In this document: positions 19,673 to 29,073 of the stretch, in pieces
How the letters are laid out: every line of letters begins with the position of its first letter
Numbering within the stretch: the first letter of the stretch is position 1
NCBI GenBank assembly: GCA_937863205.1
Contig: CALMGA010000228.1
Span: 22,899 to 86,898, forward strand
DNA length: 64,000 nt
Reading direction: 5' to 3'
Origin: an uncultured Beijerinckiaceae bacterium
GTDB taxonomy: Bacteria; Pseudomonadota; Alphaproteobacteria; Rhizobiales; Beijerinckiaceae
Translations under genes and position numbers: made by a program
The notes under the pieces: model-generated
What the model was told of the DNA's origin: nothing
Seen by the model: only the letters and a program-made list of their open reading frames with translations
The model's database searches: none

Positions 19673-20590
19673 TCAGCTTTTCGCCAGCACGCCCGCACCG
19701 AGGCGGGGCAGGCCGATGCGGGCCATTACCGCCTCGCGCGAGTGGCCCTCCTGGCGGAAAGCGCGCAACGCCTTGGCGCGCAGGCTCTTTGACAGCTTCT
19801 GTCCCGACCCGTCGCGTAGCACGGCGTGATGGTGGTAGTTGGGCGCCGGCAGTTCCAGCAGCACCTGCAGCAGGCGGTGAAGGTGGGTCGCCATGAACAG
19901 GTCCTCGCCGCGCACCACGTCGGTCACACCCTGCGACGCGTCGTCGACGACCACGGCGACATGGTAGCTCGTCGCGATGTCGCGGCGCGACAGCACCGCA
20001 TCGCCCCAGATCGCCGGCGTCGCCTGCTCCTCGAAGCGATGGGTGCCGCCGCGATACTCACCCCAGGTCAGCCCGCCCCCGCCGGGTGTGTCGCAGAGAA
20101 CCTGTAGGGCTCGGTCCATGTCGAGACGATAGCTCGCCCGCTCGCCGGCGGCGAAGCGTTGGGCCCGGCGCTCGGCCGAGCAATGCTTGCAGCTGCCGGG
20201 ATAGAGCGGCGTGCCGTCGGGATCGCTCGGCCAGTTCGGCCGCCCGGCGACGGCGGCCATGATGTCGCCCCGCGTGCAGAAGCAGGGATAGATGAGGCCG
20301 CGCCGTTCCAAGCGGCGCAACGCTTCGGCGTAATCGTGGAAGTGATCGGACTGGCGCCGCACCGGTCGCTCCCAGCTCAGGCCGAGCCAGCCGAGATCGT
20401 CCAGGATCGCCCGCTCGAACTCCGGCCGGCAGCGGGTCGTATCGATGTTCTCCATGCGCAGAAGCAGGCGCCCGCCGGTGTCCTTGACGAGCAGGCCGTT
20501 CATCAGGGCGGAGTAGGCGTGCCCGAGGTGCAGATAGCCGTTGGGTGAAGGCGCGAAGCGGGCGACGGTTCGGGCGAAGGTCGAGGTCAT
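19673..20590 (-). CDS. gluQ: Glutamyl-Q tRNA(Asp) synthetase
   Basis: Attaches glutamate to the queuosine base of tRNA(Asp). The 305-residue protein matches only the catalytic half of glutamyl-tRNA synthetase and lacks an anticodon-binding domain. It has the HIGH-type motif (RFAPSPNGYLHLGHAYSA), the zinc cysteines typical of this family (CFCTRGD and CKHC) and the KMSKS equivalent GQKLSKS. It is flanked by unrelated genes; the 3' end is 109 bp from repeat A2. Confidence 0.93.
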   Translation of the reverse strand: MTSTFARTVARFAPSPNGYLHLGHAYSALMNGLLVKDTGGRLLLRMENIDTTRCRPEFERAILDDLGWLGLSWERPVRRQSDHFHDYAEALRRLERRGLIYPCFCTRGDIMAAVAGRPNWPSDPDGTPLYPGSCKHCSAERRAQRFAAGERASYRLDMDRALQVLCDTPGGGGLTWGEYRGGTHRFEEQATPAIWGDAVLSRRDIATSYHVAVVVDDASQGVTDVVRGEDLFMATHLHRLLQVLLELPAPNYHHHAVLRDGSGQKLSKSLRAKALRAFRQEGHSREAVMARIGLPRLGAGVLAKS

Positions 20591-20688
20591 TGAGCTTGCG
20601 ATCCCTGGCCGAGTCGTTTCTCAGTCATAGTTAATGCCAAGGTTGGACTCGCCAATGGGCCGGCGCGATCTCGTCGCATTCGCCGGCC

Positions 20689-20740
20689 CGGCTTGCCGGC
20701 CCAGCTTGCCGGCCCAGCTTGCCGGCCCAGCTTGCCGGCA
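20689..20740 (+). repeat. 13-bp tandem repeat, four copies
   Basis: Four tandem units of CAGCTTGCCGGCC (the first and last each with a single-base difference) lie between gluQ and the DNA glycosylase gene. The unit length is not a multiple of three and the block lies in a non-coding gap, so it is more likely a slippage-prone spacer than coding sequence. Confidence 0.8.
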
Positions 20741-20825
20741 TGGCGGGCGCAGCCTTATCTGTGTCGGGCCGATCGGAGCCGCATCGCAGGCCCGGACATG
20801 GTCATCGAGTTTGACGGGTTTCGGC

Positions 20826-21638
20826 GTGCCGCCAAGAAAAAAAGCATCGCTGTCCGGCACCCCGGCGTCTCCGCCCGCGGTGGCAGGCCATCTGCGCGCG
20901 CCCGTTCTGGCTGACGAGCCGGCCTTCGCCGCCGCGCTCGTAGCCCTGGCGAGCCTGGACGAGGCGTTCGTGGCGAGGCTGCGCGCGGCCGGCGCCGAGC
21001 CCCGGCTGCGCCGCCGAGCCCCGGGTTTCGAGGGTCTCGCCGCCATCGTGGTGGCGCAGCAGGTCTCGACGGCAAGCGCCGAGGCGATCTTCGCGAGGGT
21101 GCAGGCCCGCTTCCCCTGCCTCGACGCGGCGGCGATCGCGGCTGCTTCCGATGGGGAGCTGCGGGTTTGCGGCCTGTCGGCCGGCAAGACGCGGACCCTG
21201 CGCGCGATCGCGGAGGCTGTCGGCGACGGCCGGCTCGACTTCGCCGCGCTGGCCGCCGCGCGGGCCGAGGTGGCCCATGCGGCGCTGTGCGCGATCAAGG
21301 GCATCGGCCCTTGGACGGCCGACATCTTTCTCCTGTTCTGCCTCGGTCACGGCGACGCCTGGCCAGCCGGAGACCTCGCCCTGCAGGAAGCGGCTCGGCT
21401 CGTGCTCGGCCTGCCGGCCCGGCCGGATGCCAGGGCGCTTGAAACTCTGGCCGAGCGCTGGCGCCCGCTGCGCGGGGTCGTCGCCCATTGCCTTTGGGCC
21501 TATTACGCGGTGGCGCGTGCGCGCCCGGCGACGTTGGAGAGCGCAGCATTGAACGAGGCAGCTTTGAAAGGAACAGCCGTGCAGGCAACATCGCCGGCGA
21601 CCCGCGCCGGCAGCCGCACCAGGCGAGGGATGGCTTAG
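20826..21638 (+). CDS. DNA-3-methyladenine glycosylase II (AlkA-like HhH-GPD)
   Basis: Base-excision enzyme that removes alkylated purines. The helix-hairpin-helix is seen in AIKGIGPWTADIFLLF, followed by the GPD loop with the catalytic Asp in AWPAGDLALQ, as in E. coli AlkA. The upstream helical block VVAQQVSTASAEAIF is also typical. The open frame extends back to 20634 across a 13-bp repeat that would not be read as protein, so I place the start at GTG 20826, although the true start is uncertain. It overlaps or nearly touches the esterase gene downstream, suggesting co-transcription. Confidence 0.85.
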   Translation: MPPRKKASLSGTPASPPAVAGHLRAPVLADEPAFAAALVALASLDEAFVARLRAAGAEPRLRRRAPGFEGLAAIVVAQQVSTASAEAIFARVQARFPCLDAAAIAAASDGELRVCGLSAGKTRTLRAIAEAVGDGRLDFAALAAARAEVAHAALCAIKGIGPWTADIFLLFCLGHGDAWPAGDLALQEAARLVLGLPARPDARALETLAERWRPLRGVVAHCLWAYYAVARARPATLESAALNEAALKGTAVQATSPATRAGSRTRRGMA

Positions 21639-21639
21639 C

Positions 21640-22356
21640 ATGGCCGCCCCGCTCGATGGGCCGCGCGCCGGCAGCAGCCGCCCGCGCCAGCTCGTGGTGC
21701 TGCTGCACGGCTACGGCGCCAACGGCCGCGACCTCGTCGCGCTGGGCCAGCAGTGGGCGAAGCTGCTGCCCGACGCCGCCATCGCCGCGCCCAACGCGCC
21801 CGACCCCTGCCCCGGTGCGCCCGGCGGCCGACAGTGGTTTCCCCTCACCTCGCGCGACCCGCGCGAGCGCTGGACCGGCGTCAACGAAGCGCAACCGGCG
21901 CTTGACGCCTTTCTCGACGCGGAGCTGGCGCGTCACCAGCTCGGCGACAGCCAGCTCGCGCTCGTCGGCTTCAGCCAGGGTACCATGATGGCGCTGCACG
22001 TCGGGCTGCGGCGGCGCAGGGCGCCGGTGGCGATCGTCGGCTTTTCCGGCCTGCTCGTCGGGCCCGAGCACCTGCGCGGCGATCTTGCGGGCGGCAGGAC
22101 GAACGGCGGCTTGATCCCGCCGCATGTGCTGCTGACCCACGGGAGCGAGGATGAGGTGATCCCCGCGGACGCTCTGTTCAACTCCGCCGAGGAACTGGCC
22201 GGGGCCGGCGTGCCCTGCCAATGGCACCTGTCGGTCGGCATCGCCCACAGCATCGACGAGGCCGCCCTGTCCCATGCCGGCCTGTTTCTCGCCCGCGCCT
22301 TCGGCTTGAAGGCCGGATCGGGACCGGTCGTCAAGCCCGCCGGGACATCGTGTTGA
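21640..22356 (+). CDS. Phospholipase/carboxylesterase-family alpha/beta hydrolase
   Basis: A 238-residue serine hydrolase of the carboxylesterase 2/YpfH group. The oxyanion region is LVVLLHGYGANGRDL, the nucleophile Ser is in LVGFSQGTMMAL, the acid Asp is in THGSEDEVIP and the His is in VGIAHSIDE. No signal peptide, so it is cytoplasmic. It starts 1 bp after the stop of the glycosylase gene, so the two are probably one transcript although functionally unrelated. Substrate unknown. Confidence 0.85.
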   Translation: MAAPLDGPRAGSSRPRQLVVLLHGYGANGRDLVALGQQWAKLLPDAAIAAPNAPDPCPGAPGGRQWFPLTSRDPRERWTGVNEAQPALDAFLDAELARHQLGDSQLALVGFSQGTMMALHVGLRRRRAPVAIVGFSGLLVGPEHLRGDLAGGRTNGGLIPPHVLLTHGSEDEVIPADALFNSAEELAGAGVPCQWHLSVGIAHSIDEAALSHAGLFLARAFGLKAGSGPVVKPAGTSC

Positions 22357-22488
22357 GGGTGCGGAAAGCGTCGATGCCGGCGCGCAGGCGCAGCGCCGGG
22401 ACGGCGGTCTTAACGGCACGTTAACCCTGTCACTCCAAATTGCACTTGCCCGACGCTCGTTGGCGCGCACAGCTTACGGATTGCCACA

Positions 22489-23043
22489 ATGGCCGGTTCC
22501 AACGACAGGACGGCGTCTTCGCGCCAAGTTTCTTCGCAGCACCGGCACGAGAGCGAGCCGTCCGGGCAAATCCACGGCGCTGGCCGGATGCCGTGGCAGA
22601 GAGGTCGGCAGGGACGCGACCGGGAGCTCGGCCCGACCCGCATCAAAGCCCCGCAGGCGATCGCCGAGGATCCCGTCACCCGATCGATCCGCACGGTCGA
22701 GCGCGCCGTGGAGAACTTCGCCGCGCTGCAGGAGAATTGCGAATACTTCAAGGGCCTCGCGATCGAGATGCGGAAGGCCTTCGACAATGAGAAGGAGCAC
22801 GCCAGGAGCTATGCCCAGAAGCTCGTCGAGGCGGAGCGGGCGATCAAGGCCGACCGTGAGCGGGCCGACCGGGCGGAGCAGCGGCTGGAAGCGTCCGCGC
22901 AGACCATCGAAGAAATGGTGCGTCAGCTCGCCGTTGTGCGCGCTCAAACCGACCGGCTGGTGCAGACGATCTCCCGGCTGATGTCGGTCGAAAGCAAGGT
23001 GCGGGGCAGCGAGATGAGTTTGGCGGACCTGCTCGCCGCCTGA
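22489..23043 (+). CDS. Coiled-coil hypothetical protein
   Basis: A 184-residue protein. The first 50 residues are polar and low-complexity; residues about 60-170 are a continuous charged helix with heptad spacing (ERAVENFAALQENCEYFKGL to VRAQTDRLVQTISRL), a predicted coiled coil. No signal peptide, TM segment or enzyme motif. It lies alone between the esterase and the convergent ABC exporter genes. A cytoskeletal or polar scaffold role is possible but there is no direct evidence. Confidence 0.65.
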   Translation: MAGSNDRTASSRQVSSQHRHESEPSGQIHGAGRMPWQRGRQGRDRELGPTRIKAPQAIAEDPVTRSIRTVERAVENFAALQENCEYFKGLAIEMRKAFDNEKEHARSYAQKLVEAERAIKADRERADRAEQRLEASAQTIEEMVRQLAVVRAQTDRLVQTISRLMSVESKVRGSEMSLADLLAA

Positions 23044-23221
23044 TCCCGGCCAAGGCCATCTGGAGCGAAGATCGCGCTGCTGCGGCGGCTCGCGCACCAT
23101 GCCGTCCAGGGCTCGCGCGGGGTGTCGGCCGTTCACCTGAACGAGGACGCGCGGCGCCCTGCAAGCGACGGATCCCGCTTGCCCCGGTTCACGCTTGGGG
23201 CGGCACGTCCGCCGTCGCGCG

Positions 23222-24037
23222 CTACTGCTTCAGGGCAATGAGGTATTCAGGGATGATGTCGCGCGGCCGGCCGATGGCGCGCACCGATCCCTCGTCGATC
23301 CACACCACCCGGTCGCACAGCTCCTCCACCGTCGGAAGGTCGTGCGAAACCACCAGGATGGTGCCGTGAGTCGCGAACTGCTTGATAAAGGCGTCGCATT
23401 TGGCTCCGAACTCGGCATCGCCGACCGACAGAGCCTCGTCCACGATCAGGATATCGGCGTCGGCATGGGCGCAGATGGCGAAGGCGAGGCGCGAGAGCAT
23501 GCCCGAGGAATACATCCTGAGCGGCTGGTGGAAGAAGTCGCCGATGTCGGCGAAGGCGGCGATCGAGGCCATGCGGCGCACCACCTCGGCCTTCTTGAGA
23601 CCCAGGATGGCGCCGCCGATCAGCGCGTTCTCGCGGCCGGTCAGCTCGTGGTCGAACCCGGCGCCGAGCGCCAGGATGGGCGCCAGCCGCCCCTTGATGG
23701 TCGTTTCGCCGTGGGTCTGCGCCGTGATCCCGCACAGGATCTGCAGGAGCGTGGTCTTGCCGGCGCCGTTGCGCCCGATGATGCCGACGCACTCGCCCTT
23801 CTCGACCTGGAAGGTGACGTCGCGCAGGACCCAGTGCTCCTTGTAGAACTGGCGCCAGCGCCCGAACAGGGTCTGCTTGAGCTGGTCGTTGCGGTGCATG
23901 TAGAGCTGGAACGCCTTGCCGACCCCCTCGCAGCGGATGATCGTCGGGCGCGGAACTGGCGCCACGACCTTTGGCGGCGCCACCGCCAGCGGCACGCGGT
24001 CGAGGAGTCGTTCGGCACGGAGCGGTTCAGATGACAT
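23222..24037 (-). CDS. Polysaccharide-type ABC exporter, ATP-binding protein
   Basis: A 271-residue ATPase of the Wzt/TagH/KpsT group. Walker A GIIGRNGAGKTTLLQ, signature YSSGMLSRLAFA, Walker B ADILIVDEALSVGD and the switch His in LVVSHDLPTVEEL are all present. The long loop before Walker A (FGRWRQFYKEHWVLRDV) is typical of O-antigen and capsule exporters. It lacks the C-terminal carbohydrate-binding domain of some Wzt proteins. Its start overlaps the permease stop by 11 bp. Confidence 0.9.
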   Translation of the reverse strand: MSSEPLRAERLLDRVPLAVAPPKVVAPVPRPTIIRCEGVGKAFQLYMHRNDQLKQTLFGRWRQFYKEHWVLRDVTFQVEKGECVGIIGRNGAGKTTLLQILCGITAQTHGETTIKGRLAPILALGAGFDHELTGRENALIGGAILGLKKAEVVRRMASIAAFADIGDFFHQPLRMYSSGMLSRLAFAICAHADADILIVDEALSVGDAEFGAKCDAFIKQFATHGTILVVSHDLPTVEELCDRVVWIDEGSVRAIGRPRDIIPEYLIALKQ

Positions 24038-24863
24038 CGACGAAGATCGACTTGTAGCTCATGAAGAAGCGGTAGCCGAAGCGAAACACGAAAAGCGACA
24101 CGAGCAGCGTGCCGCCGTACAGCAGCGGGCTCGGCAGCCGCCCGGCGATCAGCAGGTCGCGGATCATCTCCACGTAGTCGCCGATGATGTTGAGGTGGAT
24201 GATCGGGCGCAGGCGCGCCGGCACGTCCTCGATGGAGTAGAAGATCGGCGTCGCGAACATCAGCACCGGCACGATCGAGATCATGAGGTGGGCGACGTCG
24301 CGGGTGAAGGATCCCAGAGCCATCAGGAACCAGCAGGCGCCGAGCAGGAACAGGACGAACGGGATCACCACGAAGGGCAGCAGCAGCGCGCTCGACGGCA
24401 GGCCGTGAGTGATGCCTAAGGTGAAGGTGATGAGGATGACGAAGGAGATGGCCGCGTAGGTCAGTGCGCGGATCGAGGCGGTCCAGGCCAGCGTTTCGCT
24501 GGGGAAGATCGACTTCTTGATGAAGGTGACATGCTCGTGGAGCAGGCCGGGCGAGCGGTAGGCGAGCTCGGAAAAGAGGTTGAACACGATCAGGCCGGTG
24601 AAGATCGACAGCGCGTAGGTTTTCACGCCGCCGGCCTGCGCCGAGCGCGGCACCCCGACTGCCGAGGAGAAGATGACCGTATAGGCCGACAGCATCACCA
24701 GCGGACCGAAGACCGCCCATAGCCAGCCAAGGATCGAGCCGCGGAACCGGGCGGCAAGCTCGCGCCGCACCACCGCGCGGATGAGCTCGCGGAAGTGCCA
24801 AGCGCGTTCCAGCGGCTCGAAGTAACCTCGGGGCTCGAAGAAGCGCGGGACGGACAGGTCCAT
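24027..24863 (-). CDS. Polysaccharide-type ABC exporter, permease
   Basis: A 278-residue ABC-2 permease (Wzm/TagG type) with six predicted TM helices. Family features are the amphipathic start REYF...AWHFRELI, the motif FRGSILGWLWAVFGPL at about 39-54 and the C-terminal segment GYRFFMSYKSIFVDVI. With the overlapping ATPase gene it forms a complete exporter for an undecaprenyl-linked glycan or teichoic-type polymer. No large glycan cluster is attached; one glycosyltransferase-like gene lies 600 bp away on the other strand. Confidence 0.9.
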   Translation of the reverse strand: MDLSVPRFFEPRGYFEPLERAWHFRELIRAVVRRELAARFRGSILGWLWAVFGPLVMLSAYTVIFSSAVGVPRSAQAGGVKTYALSIFTGLIVFNLFSELAYRSPGLLHEHVTFIKKSIFPSETLAWTASIRALTYAAISFVILITFTLGITHGLPSSALLLPFVVIPFVLFLLGACWFLMALGSFTRDVAHLMISIVPVLMFATPIFYSIEDVPARLRPIIHLNIIGDYVEMIRDLLIAGRLPSPLLYGGTLLVSLFVFRFGYRFFMSYKSIFVDVI

Positions 24864-25114
24864 GCCGGTGTCGGAACCTCTTCGGTTTGCTGGATCGGCG
24901 ACGCCGCGCGGAGGAACGATCGGCCCGGAGATAGACAGGTCGCTCCCGTCCCGTCAACGCGGCGCCGCCCTGCCGCCCACGAAGCTGGATGAGTGTGTCT
25001 TCGCGACGCGCGGCGGTTCCCCGCTCGCGGGCTACTCCCATCGGGCGCCGGACCGGAGGAACCGCCGGATGCGACGCCCGTTGATATTCGCAATTGACGC
25101 AATGGGAGAACGAG

Positions 25115-25306
25115 ATGGATAAGGAACACGTCAAGGGCGCGCTCGATAAGGCTGTCGGGAGCGTCAAGGACACCGTCGGCGGTGCGGTCGGCAACGAGAA
25201 ACTGCAAGCCGAAGGCAAGGCCGACAAGGCGAAAGGGACGGCTCGCGAGGCCGCCGGCGACGTCAAGGACGCTGGCCGCGATGTCGCGGATGCCGTCAAG
25301 CGCTGA
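25115..25306 (+). CDS. CsbD family stress protein
   Basis: A 63-residue hydrophilic protein with the CsbD pattern: MDKEHVKGALDKAVGSVKD then GNEKLQAEGKADKAKGTARE. The ATG at 25115 follows a good purine-rich site (GGGAGAACGAG). Family members are abundant in stationary phase and general stress and are probably disordered; their molecular role is not known. It stands alone, upstream of a glycosyltransferase-like gene. Confidence 0.9.
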   Translation: MDKEHVKGALDKAVGSVKDTVGGAVGNEKLQAEGKADKAKGTAREAAGDVKDAGRDVADAVKR

Positions 25307-25451
25307 ACGTCGACCATAGCGGTCCGTTAGCCTCGTCGCACATCGACATCTCGGATGTCCGCCGGTTCAACCCGGCGGACTTATCGTGAGGCGAGCCGCA
25401 TCTGGCGGCGATCATCCGCAGCCGGCTTGCAAGCTGCGAACGGCTGATGTG

Positions 25452-26279
25452 ATGCAGCCCTTCACCTTCGCCATTCCGTTGATCGCCCGGTCAGTCGCCG
25501 CGGATTGGGGCCTCGTGGAGGCGTTGCTCGGCTTGACCCTCTCGTCCCTGGCGGCACAAACCGACAAGCGCTTCGAAATCCTGGTCGCCGGGCACGATCG
25601 GCCCGATCTCGACCTGGACGGCCTTGCCGTCGAGTTCGTCCGGGTGGATTGGCCGGTGGAGCCGGTGCACCCCGCCAATCTCGACAGCGGGCGCAAGAAA
25701 GGTTTGCTCAATACCTTGTCTCGCGCGCGCGGCGGCGGCTTGGTGATGTTCCTCGATGCTGACGATTGGGTCGACACCCGCTTGGTGGCGACGGCGCGCG
25801 CCTCGATCGCGTGCACGCAAATTGGTGGACTGATCGAGAGCGGCTATGCCGTCGATGTCCGCAACCGCCGCATCCTACCCATTCCCCATCCCGCTGCCTT
25901 CGCGGGGGGCTTCGACAGATTGTGCGGGTCGAGCACGATCCTGCGCATCGACCTCGCCGCAGCCGACCCGATCCGCAGCAATCCCTACGACCTCCTCCAC
26001 GAGCACTACCGGTGGGACGAGATGTGCCGCTCGCATGGGCTTTCGGCGGCGCGCCTCGATCTTTCCGGTGCTTACGTCGTCAACACGTCGGCCAACCACT
26101 CGGCGGCGCAGGGCCCTTATGCGCAATGGCGCCGGACGTTCGACGGCTGCGTCGCCCGCGAAGGTGCGCCGATCGACCCGGCCTTTCTCGCCCGCTTCGG
26201 ACTTGATCCCGAGCACTTGGCGTCGATCGCGAGATGGCTGCCGGACACCCGCGCGCCCGAGTCGCAGATCCCGGCCTGA
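25452..26279 (+). CDS. Glycosyltransferase-like protein (GT-A type)
   Basis: A 275-residue protein with the GT-A layout: N-terminal strand FAIPLIARS, a following helix with LTLSSLAAQTDKRFEILV (the 'S-l-l-x-Q-T' region of family 2 enzymes), and a metal-binding D-x-D (MFLDADDWVDTRL, about residues 100-110). The C-terminal half, with GSSTILRID and HEHYRWDEMC, is less typical. No TM segment. It converges with the flavin reductase gene across 18 bp. Sugar donor and acceptor unknown. Confidence 0.7.
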   Translation: MQPFTFAIPLIARSVAADWGLVEALLGLTLSSLAAQTDKRFEILVAGHDRPDLDLDGLAVEFVRVDWPVEPVHPANLDSGRKKGLLNTLSRARGGGLVMFLDADDWVDTRLVATARASIACTQIGGLIESGYAVDVRNRRILPIPHPAAFAGGFDRLCGSSTILRIDLAAADPIRSNPYDLLHEHYRWDEMCRSHGLSAARLDLSGAYVVNTSANHSAAQGPYAQWRRTFDGCVAREGAPIDPAFLARFGLDPEHLASIARWLPDTRAPESQIPA

Positions 26280-26297
26280 GCAGGCCGCAAAGCCTTC

Positions 26298-26837
26298 TCA
26301 GGGTTCGAGTACGCCGATCCCGTCGTAGCTGGCGCGCCAGTACACCAGGGCACCACTGCCATCCTCGGCCGGAGCGCGCGACTCCAACACCCTGCCGATG
26401 ATGATGGTGTGGGAGAAGCGGTCCAACATCTCCTCGACCTCGCATTCGAAGGAAGCGAGTGCGTCGGCGAGAACGAGGGGATAGCCGGACCGCCCGATCC
26501 AGCGCGCGCCCTCGAAGCGAGCGGCGCCGCGCATGCCGTCGCGTCCGGCGAAACGGTCGGCGATCGCCCGGTGCCGATGACCGAGGATGCTCACGGCGAA
26601 GCGACCGCTTCGCCGCATCAGGGGCAGGCTGGACGCGCCCTGAGCGACGTTGACGAGGAGGCTCGGCGGGTCGGCCGAGAGCGACACCATCGAGGTTGCC
26701 GTCAGGCCGCCTTTGTCGTCGCCGTCGGCCACGGTGACCACGCTCACGCCGCCGACGAGATGGCGCATCGCCGCCTTGAAGGCGTCCGGGGCGGGTCCGC
26801 TTCCGTTCAGGCTGACGACGGGAAAAGGTGCGTTCAT
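26298..26837 (-). CDS. Flavin reductase domain protein
   Basis: A 179-residue FMN-binding split-barrel protein like the reductase components of two-component monooxygenases. Markers are AFKAAMRHLVGGVSVVTV, GLTATSMVSLSADPPSLLVN (flavin phosphate-binding strand-loop) and the late H-T-I-I-I-G-R-V block. The ATG at 26837 matches the family start; the frame remains open to 26927. A flavin-dependent monooxygenase gene exists in the window at 34100-35425 but is not linked to it, so a partnership is speculative. Confidence 0.85.
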   Translation of the reverse strand: MNAPFPVVSLNGSGPAPDAFKAAMRHLVGGVSVVTVADGDDKGGLTATSMVSLSADPPSLLVNVAQGASSLPLMRRSGRFAVSILGHRHRAIADRFAGRDGMRGAARFEGARWIGRSGYPLVLADALASFECEVEEMLDRFSHTIIIGRVLESRAPAEDGSGALVYWRASYDGIGVLEP

Positions 26838-27061
26838 GCTCGACACTGTCGTCCCGCGAGGGTGCCGGAAGCCGGCAGAAGGGCGGCCCGGCCAAGCCAA
26901 GATAGGCCGCCCGGGCGCCGGCGGCAAACGCCGGCGATCCCTGCCGGCAGAAAAGACGGCGTTCTCTTAAGATTTGCGCTTCGCGCGAAGGAGTGGGTTT
27001 CGCGAACGGAGCGTAGGCGCGGATCGCCGGCTCCTGCGGGAGGTCGATCCACGGGATCAAC

Positions 27062-27250
27062 ACCCGCCAAGCGCAAAGCATCGGCTCGCCCGCGCGCCAG
27101 GATCGCGTCCGAGAACGCCTCGTCGACGACGAAGCGGGCCATCTGCAGCGTTCCCAGGCAGTGGGCGAAGACGCGGGCCATCCGCATGTCGGTGCGACCG
27201 CCCGGTATCGTCCCCTTGAGGATCGCTTCGGCGAAGTCGTTCGCCGAGAT
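27062..27250 (-). pseudogene. C-terminal remnant of a TetR-family regulator
   Basis: In the minus frame the translation NDFAEAILKGTIPG, then ARVFAHCLGTLQMARF and VDEAFSDAILARGRADAL, resembles the C-terminal ligand-domain end of TetR regulators (pattern G-x-L-x-x-A-R-x-V-x-D-x-x-x-S-D-x-I-L-x-x-x-R). A stop codon lies immediately before it and no HTH is found in any frame nearby. After the homology, the frame runs on with unrelated sequence to 26834. It is therefore a decayed fragment. Confidence 0.5.
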
Positions 27251-27266
27251 TCAAGGTTGCGAAGCC

Positions 27267-29072
27267 TTAAAAGCGCTTACTGCCATAGGCGACGAGTCGC
27301 CCACCGCCTCCGGGCTCGCCCTGCACCGGCTGCCGGATCTTGAAGTGGCGGACCAGGCCGGCGAGCGTGGCTGTCCTGTCGTGAAGTTGCTGGACCGAGA
27401 CGGCTGACGAATCACCGATCTTCACGTTCTGCTGGATCGCCCGATCGGCTTGCGTGACCGAAAAGACGACGCCTTCCAGCGCCGACGCCTGGCCCTTGGC
27501 GGCTTCCGCGACATCGGCGACGAGATCATCGATGCTGGACACGCGACCCATGATGGATGCGATCACCTCGCCGGTGCGCTCGATCAGGCCGACGCCGTAT
27601 CGCATGTCCGTCGACGCCTGCTTGATCAACGCCTTGATCTCGTCGGCCGCGACGGCGCTGCGTTCGGCAAGCGCTCGGACCTCAACCGCGACGACGGCAA
27701 AGCCTCGGCCCATCTCGCCGGCTCGGGCTGCCTCGATCGCGGTATTCAGCGCCAGGATGCTGGTTTGATGGGCGATCCCGTCGATCGTTGCCGCGATGCT
27801 TGAGATGCGGCCGGAGGAGGCTTCGATGCCGACCATCGTGCTGGTGGCGCCGCGCATCATATCGCCGGCGCGATCGGCTTCGAAATTGGCCGCCGACACG
27901 GCATCGCTCGCCAGCTTGGTGTTGGCAGCCGTGCCGCGGATGGCGCTGCTGATGTCGTTCAGCGCGGTGACGGCGGCTCGCAGCCGCACGGCCTGCTGCT
28001 CCGATCGTTGCGCCAGATCGCTCGTCGTTTCCGTGATCGCCTTGGACCCACCGAACAGCTCGTAGGTTGAATTGGCGACGGTCAGAACGGCGGTCTCGAT
28101 CCCTTCGATGGCGATGTTGAGGTCGGATTGCAGTTTCGCATAGCGCGACCCCTCGCAGGCCGACATGCGCACGGTGAGATCTCCGCTCGCGACGCGATCG
28201 AGGACGTGGCCGAGATGAGCGAGAAGCTCGTTCTGCTCGCGGCCGAAGGCGGCCGCCTCTTCTTCCATGCGGCGACGCTCGATCAGGCGGTCGCGCATGA
28301 ACTGAAGGGCCGTGGCGATGCTGCCGATCTCGTCGGAACGGCTGGTGCCCGAGACCGGCGCATCGAGGTCCCCGGCGACCATCGCGCGCATCCGACGTTG
28401 CAGCAGGTGCAGGGGTCGGGTGAGGGCGAGCGCGAGGGGATAGGCGATGGCGAGGCCGACCACGATGCCGAACGAGGCGATGAGGACGGACAGAACCTGC
28501 GTGCGTTGAGCCTGGGACTCGATCTTGACGCGCGCGGCCGCCGCCTGCGTTTGCGAAGCGACGATGAGGTTTTGAAGGTTCGACCGGATGACGCTCCCGC
28601 GGTGCTCCATCACGTGCGGCGCCGGTACGGCCAGCGGAGTCCCTTGGGGCGTTCCTTGGGGCGTTCCCTGCCCGAGCAGGACGAGCCCGGCCGCCTGCCA
28701 GCCCTCGAAGGTCGCGATGGTCTCATGCTCCAGGTGCTTGGTCTCGCGCCTGGCGTCGGACCACTCGCCTGTGCTGCCGACCAGACGGGCCAGCTGCGCC
28801 TGAGCCAGCCGGCTCAGCTGTTGAAAGCGTCCGACGAGTTCGGAGCTGTCGGCGTCACGCACCCCTTCCAGGGCGTAGTTCAGGAAATCGTCCGCTTCGC
28901 GGAAGGCCTCCGACGCCCGCCACGCCGCGTCGACGCGTTCCATCGGCAGGCGGGTCGCGCCGGCCAGATCCGCCGACAGGGACCTCACGCTGAGATAGGT
29001 CGTGGTGCCTTGGATCGCACCGATCGTGATGATCAGCCCGAAGGCGAGAAGGAAACGGCGGAAGATCGGCAT
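27267..29072 (-). CDS. Methyl-accepting chemotaxis protein
   Basis: A 601-residue chemoreceptor. TM1 is at about 7-24, a helical ligand region at about 30-195, TM2 at about 197-217, then HAMP segments (about 218-330) and the signalling domain (about 350-560). The hairpin tip is recognisable ([26 protein letters not shown], with the usual E-A-A-R-A-G-E core). The periplasmic part holds a short [11 protein letters not shown] repeat from a 12-bp tandem repeat near 28645. Its ATG is 1 bp from the stop of the cytochrome c peroxidase gene, so the two are probably co-transcribed. The ligand is unknown. Confidence 0.92.
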   Translation of the reverse strand: MPIFRRFLLAFGLIITIGAIQGTTTYLSVRSLSADLAGATRLPMERVDAAWRASEAFREADDFLNYALEGVRDADSSELVGRFQQLSRLAQAQLARLVGSTGEWSDARRETKHLEHETIATFEGWQAAGLVLLGQGTPQGTPQGTPLAVPAPHVMEHRGSVIRSNLQNLIVASQTQAAAARVKIESQAQRTQVLSVLIASFGIVVGLAIAYPLALALTRPLHLLQRRMRAMVAGDLDAPVSGTSRSDEIGSIATALQFMRDRLIERRRMEEEAAAFGREQNELLAHLGHVLDRVASGDLTVRMSACEGSRYAKLQSDLNIAIEGIETAVLTVANSTYELFGGSKAITETTSDLAQRSEQQAVRLRAAVTALNDISSAIRGTAANTKLASDAVSAANFEADRAGDMMRGATSTMVGIEASSGRISSIAATIDGIAHQTSILALNTAIEAARAGEMGRGFAVVAVEVRALAERSAVAADEIKALIKQASTDMRYGVGLIERTGEVIASIMGRVSSIDDLVADVAEAAKGQASALEGVVFSVTQADRAIQQNVKIGDSSAVSVQQLHDRTATLAGLVRHFKIRQPVQGEPGGGGRLVAYGSKRF

Positions 29073-29073
29073 C

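Noticed and set aside
20689..20740. Possible CRISPR-like array
   Set aside because: Units are 13 bp and directly adjacent with no spacers, so it is a simple tandem repeat.
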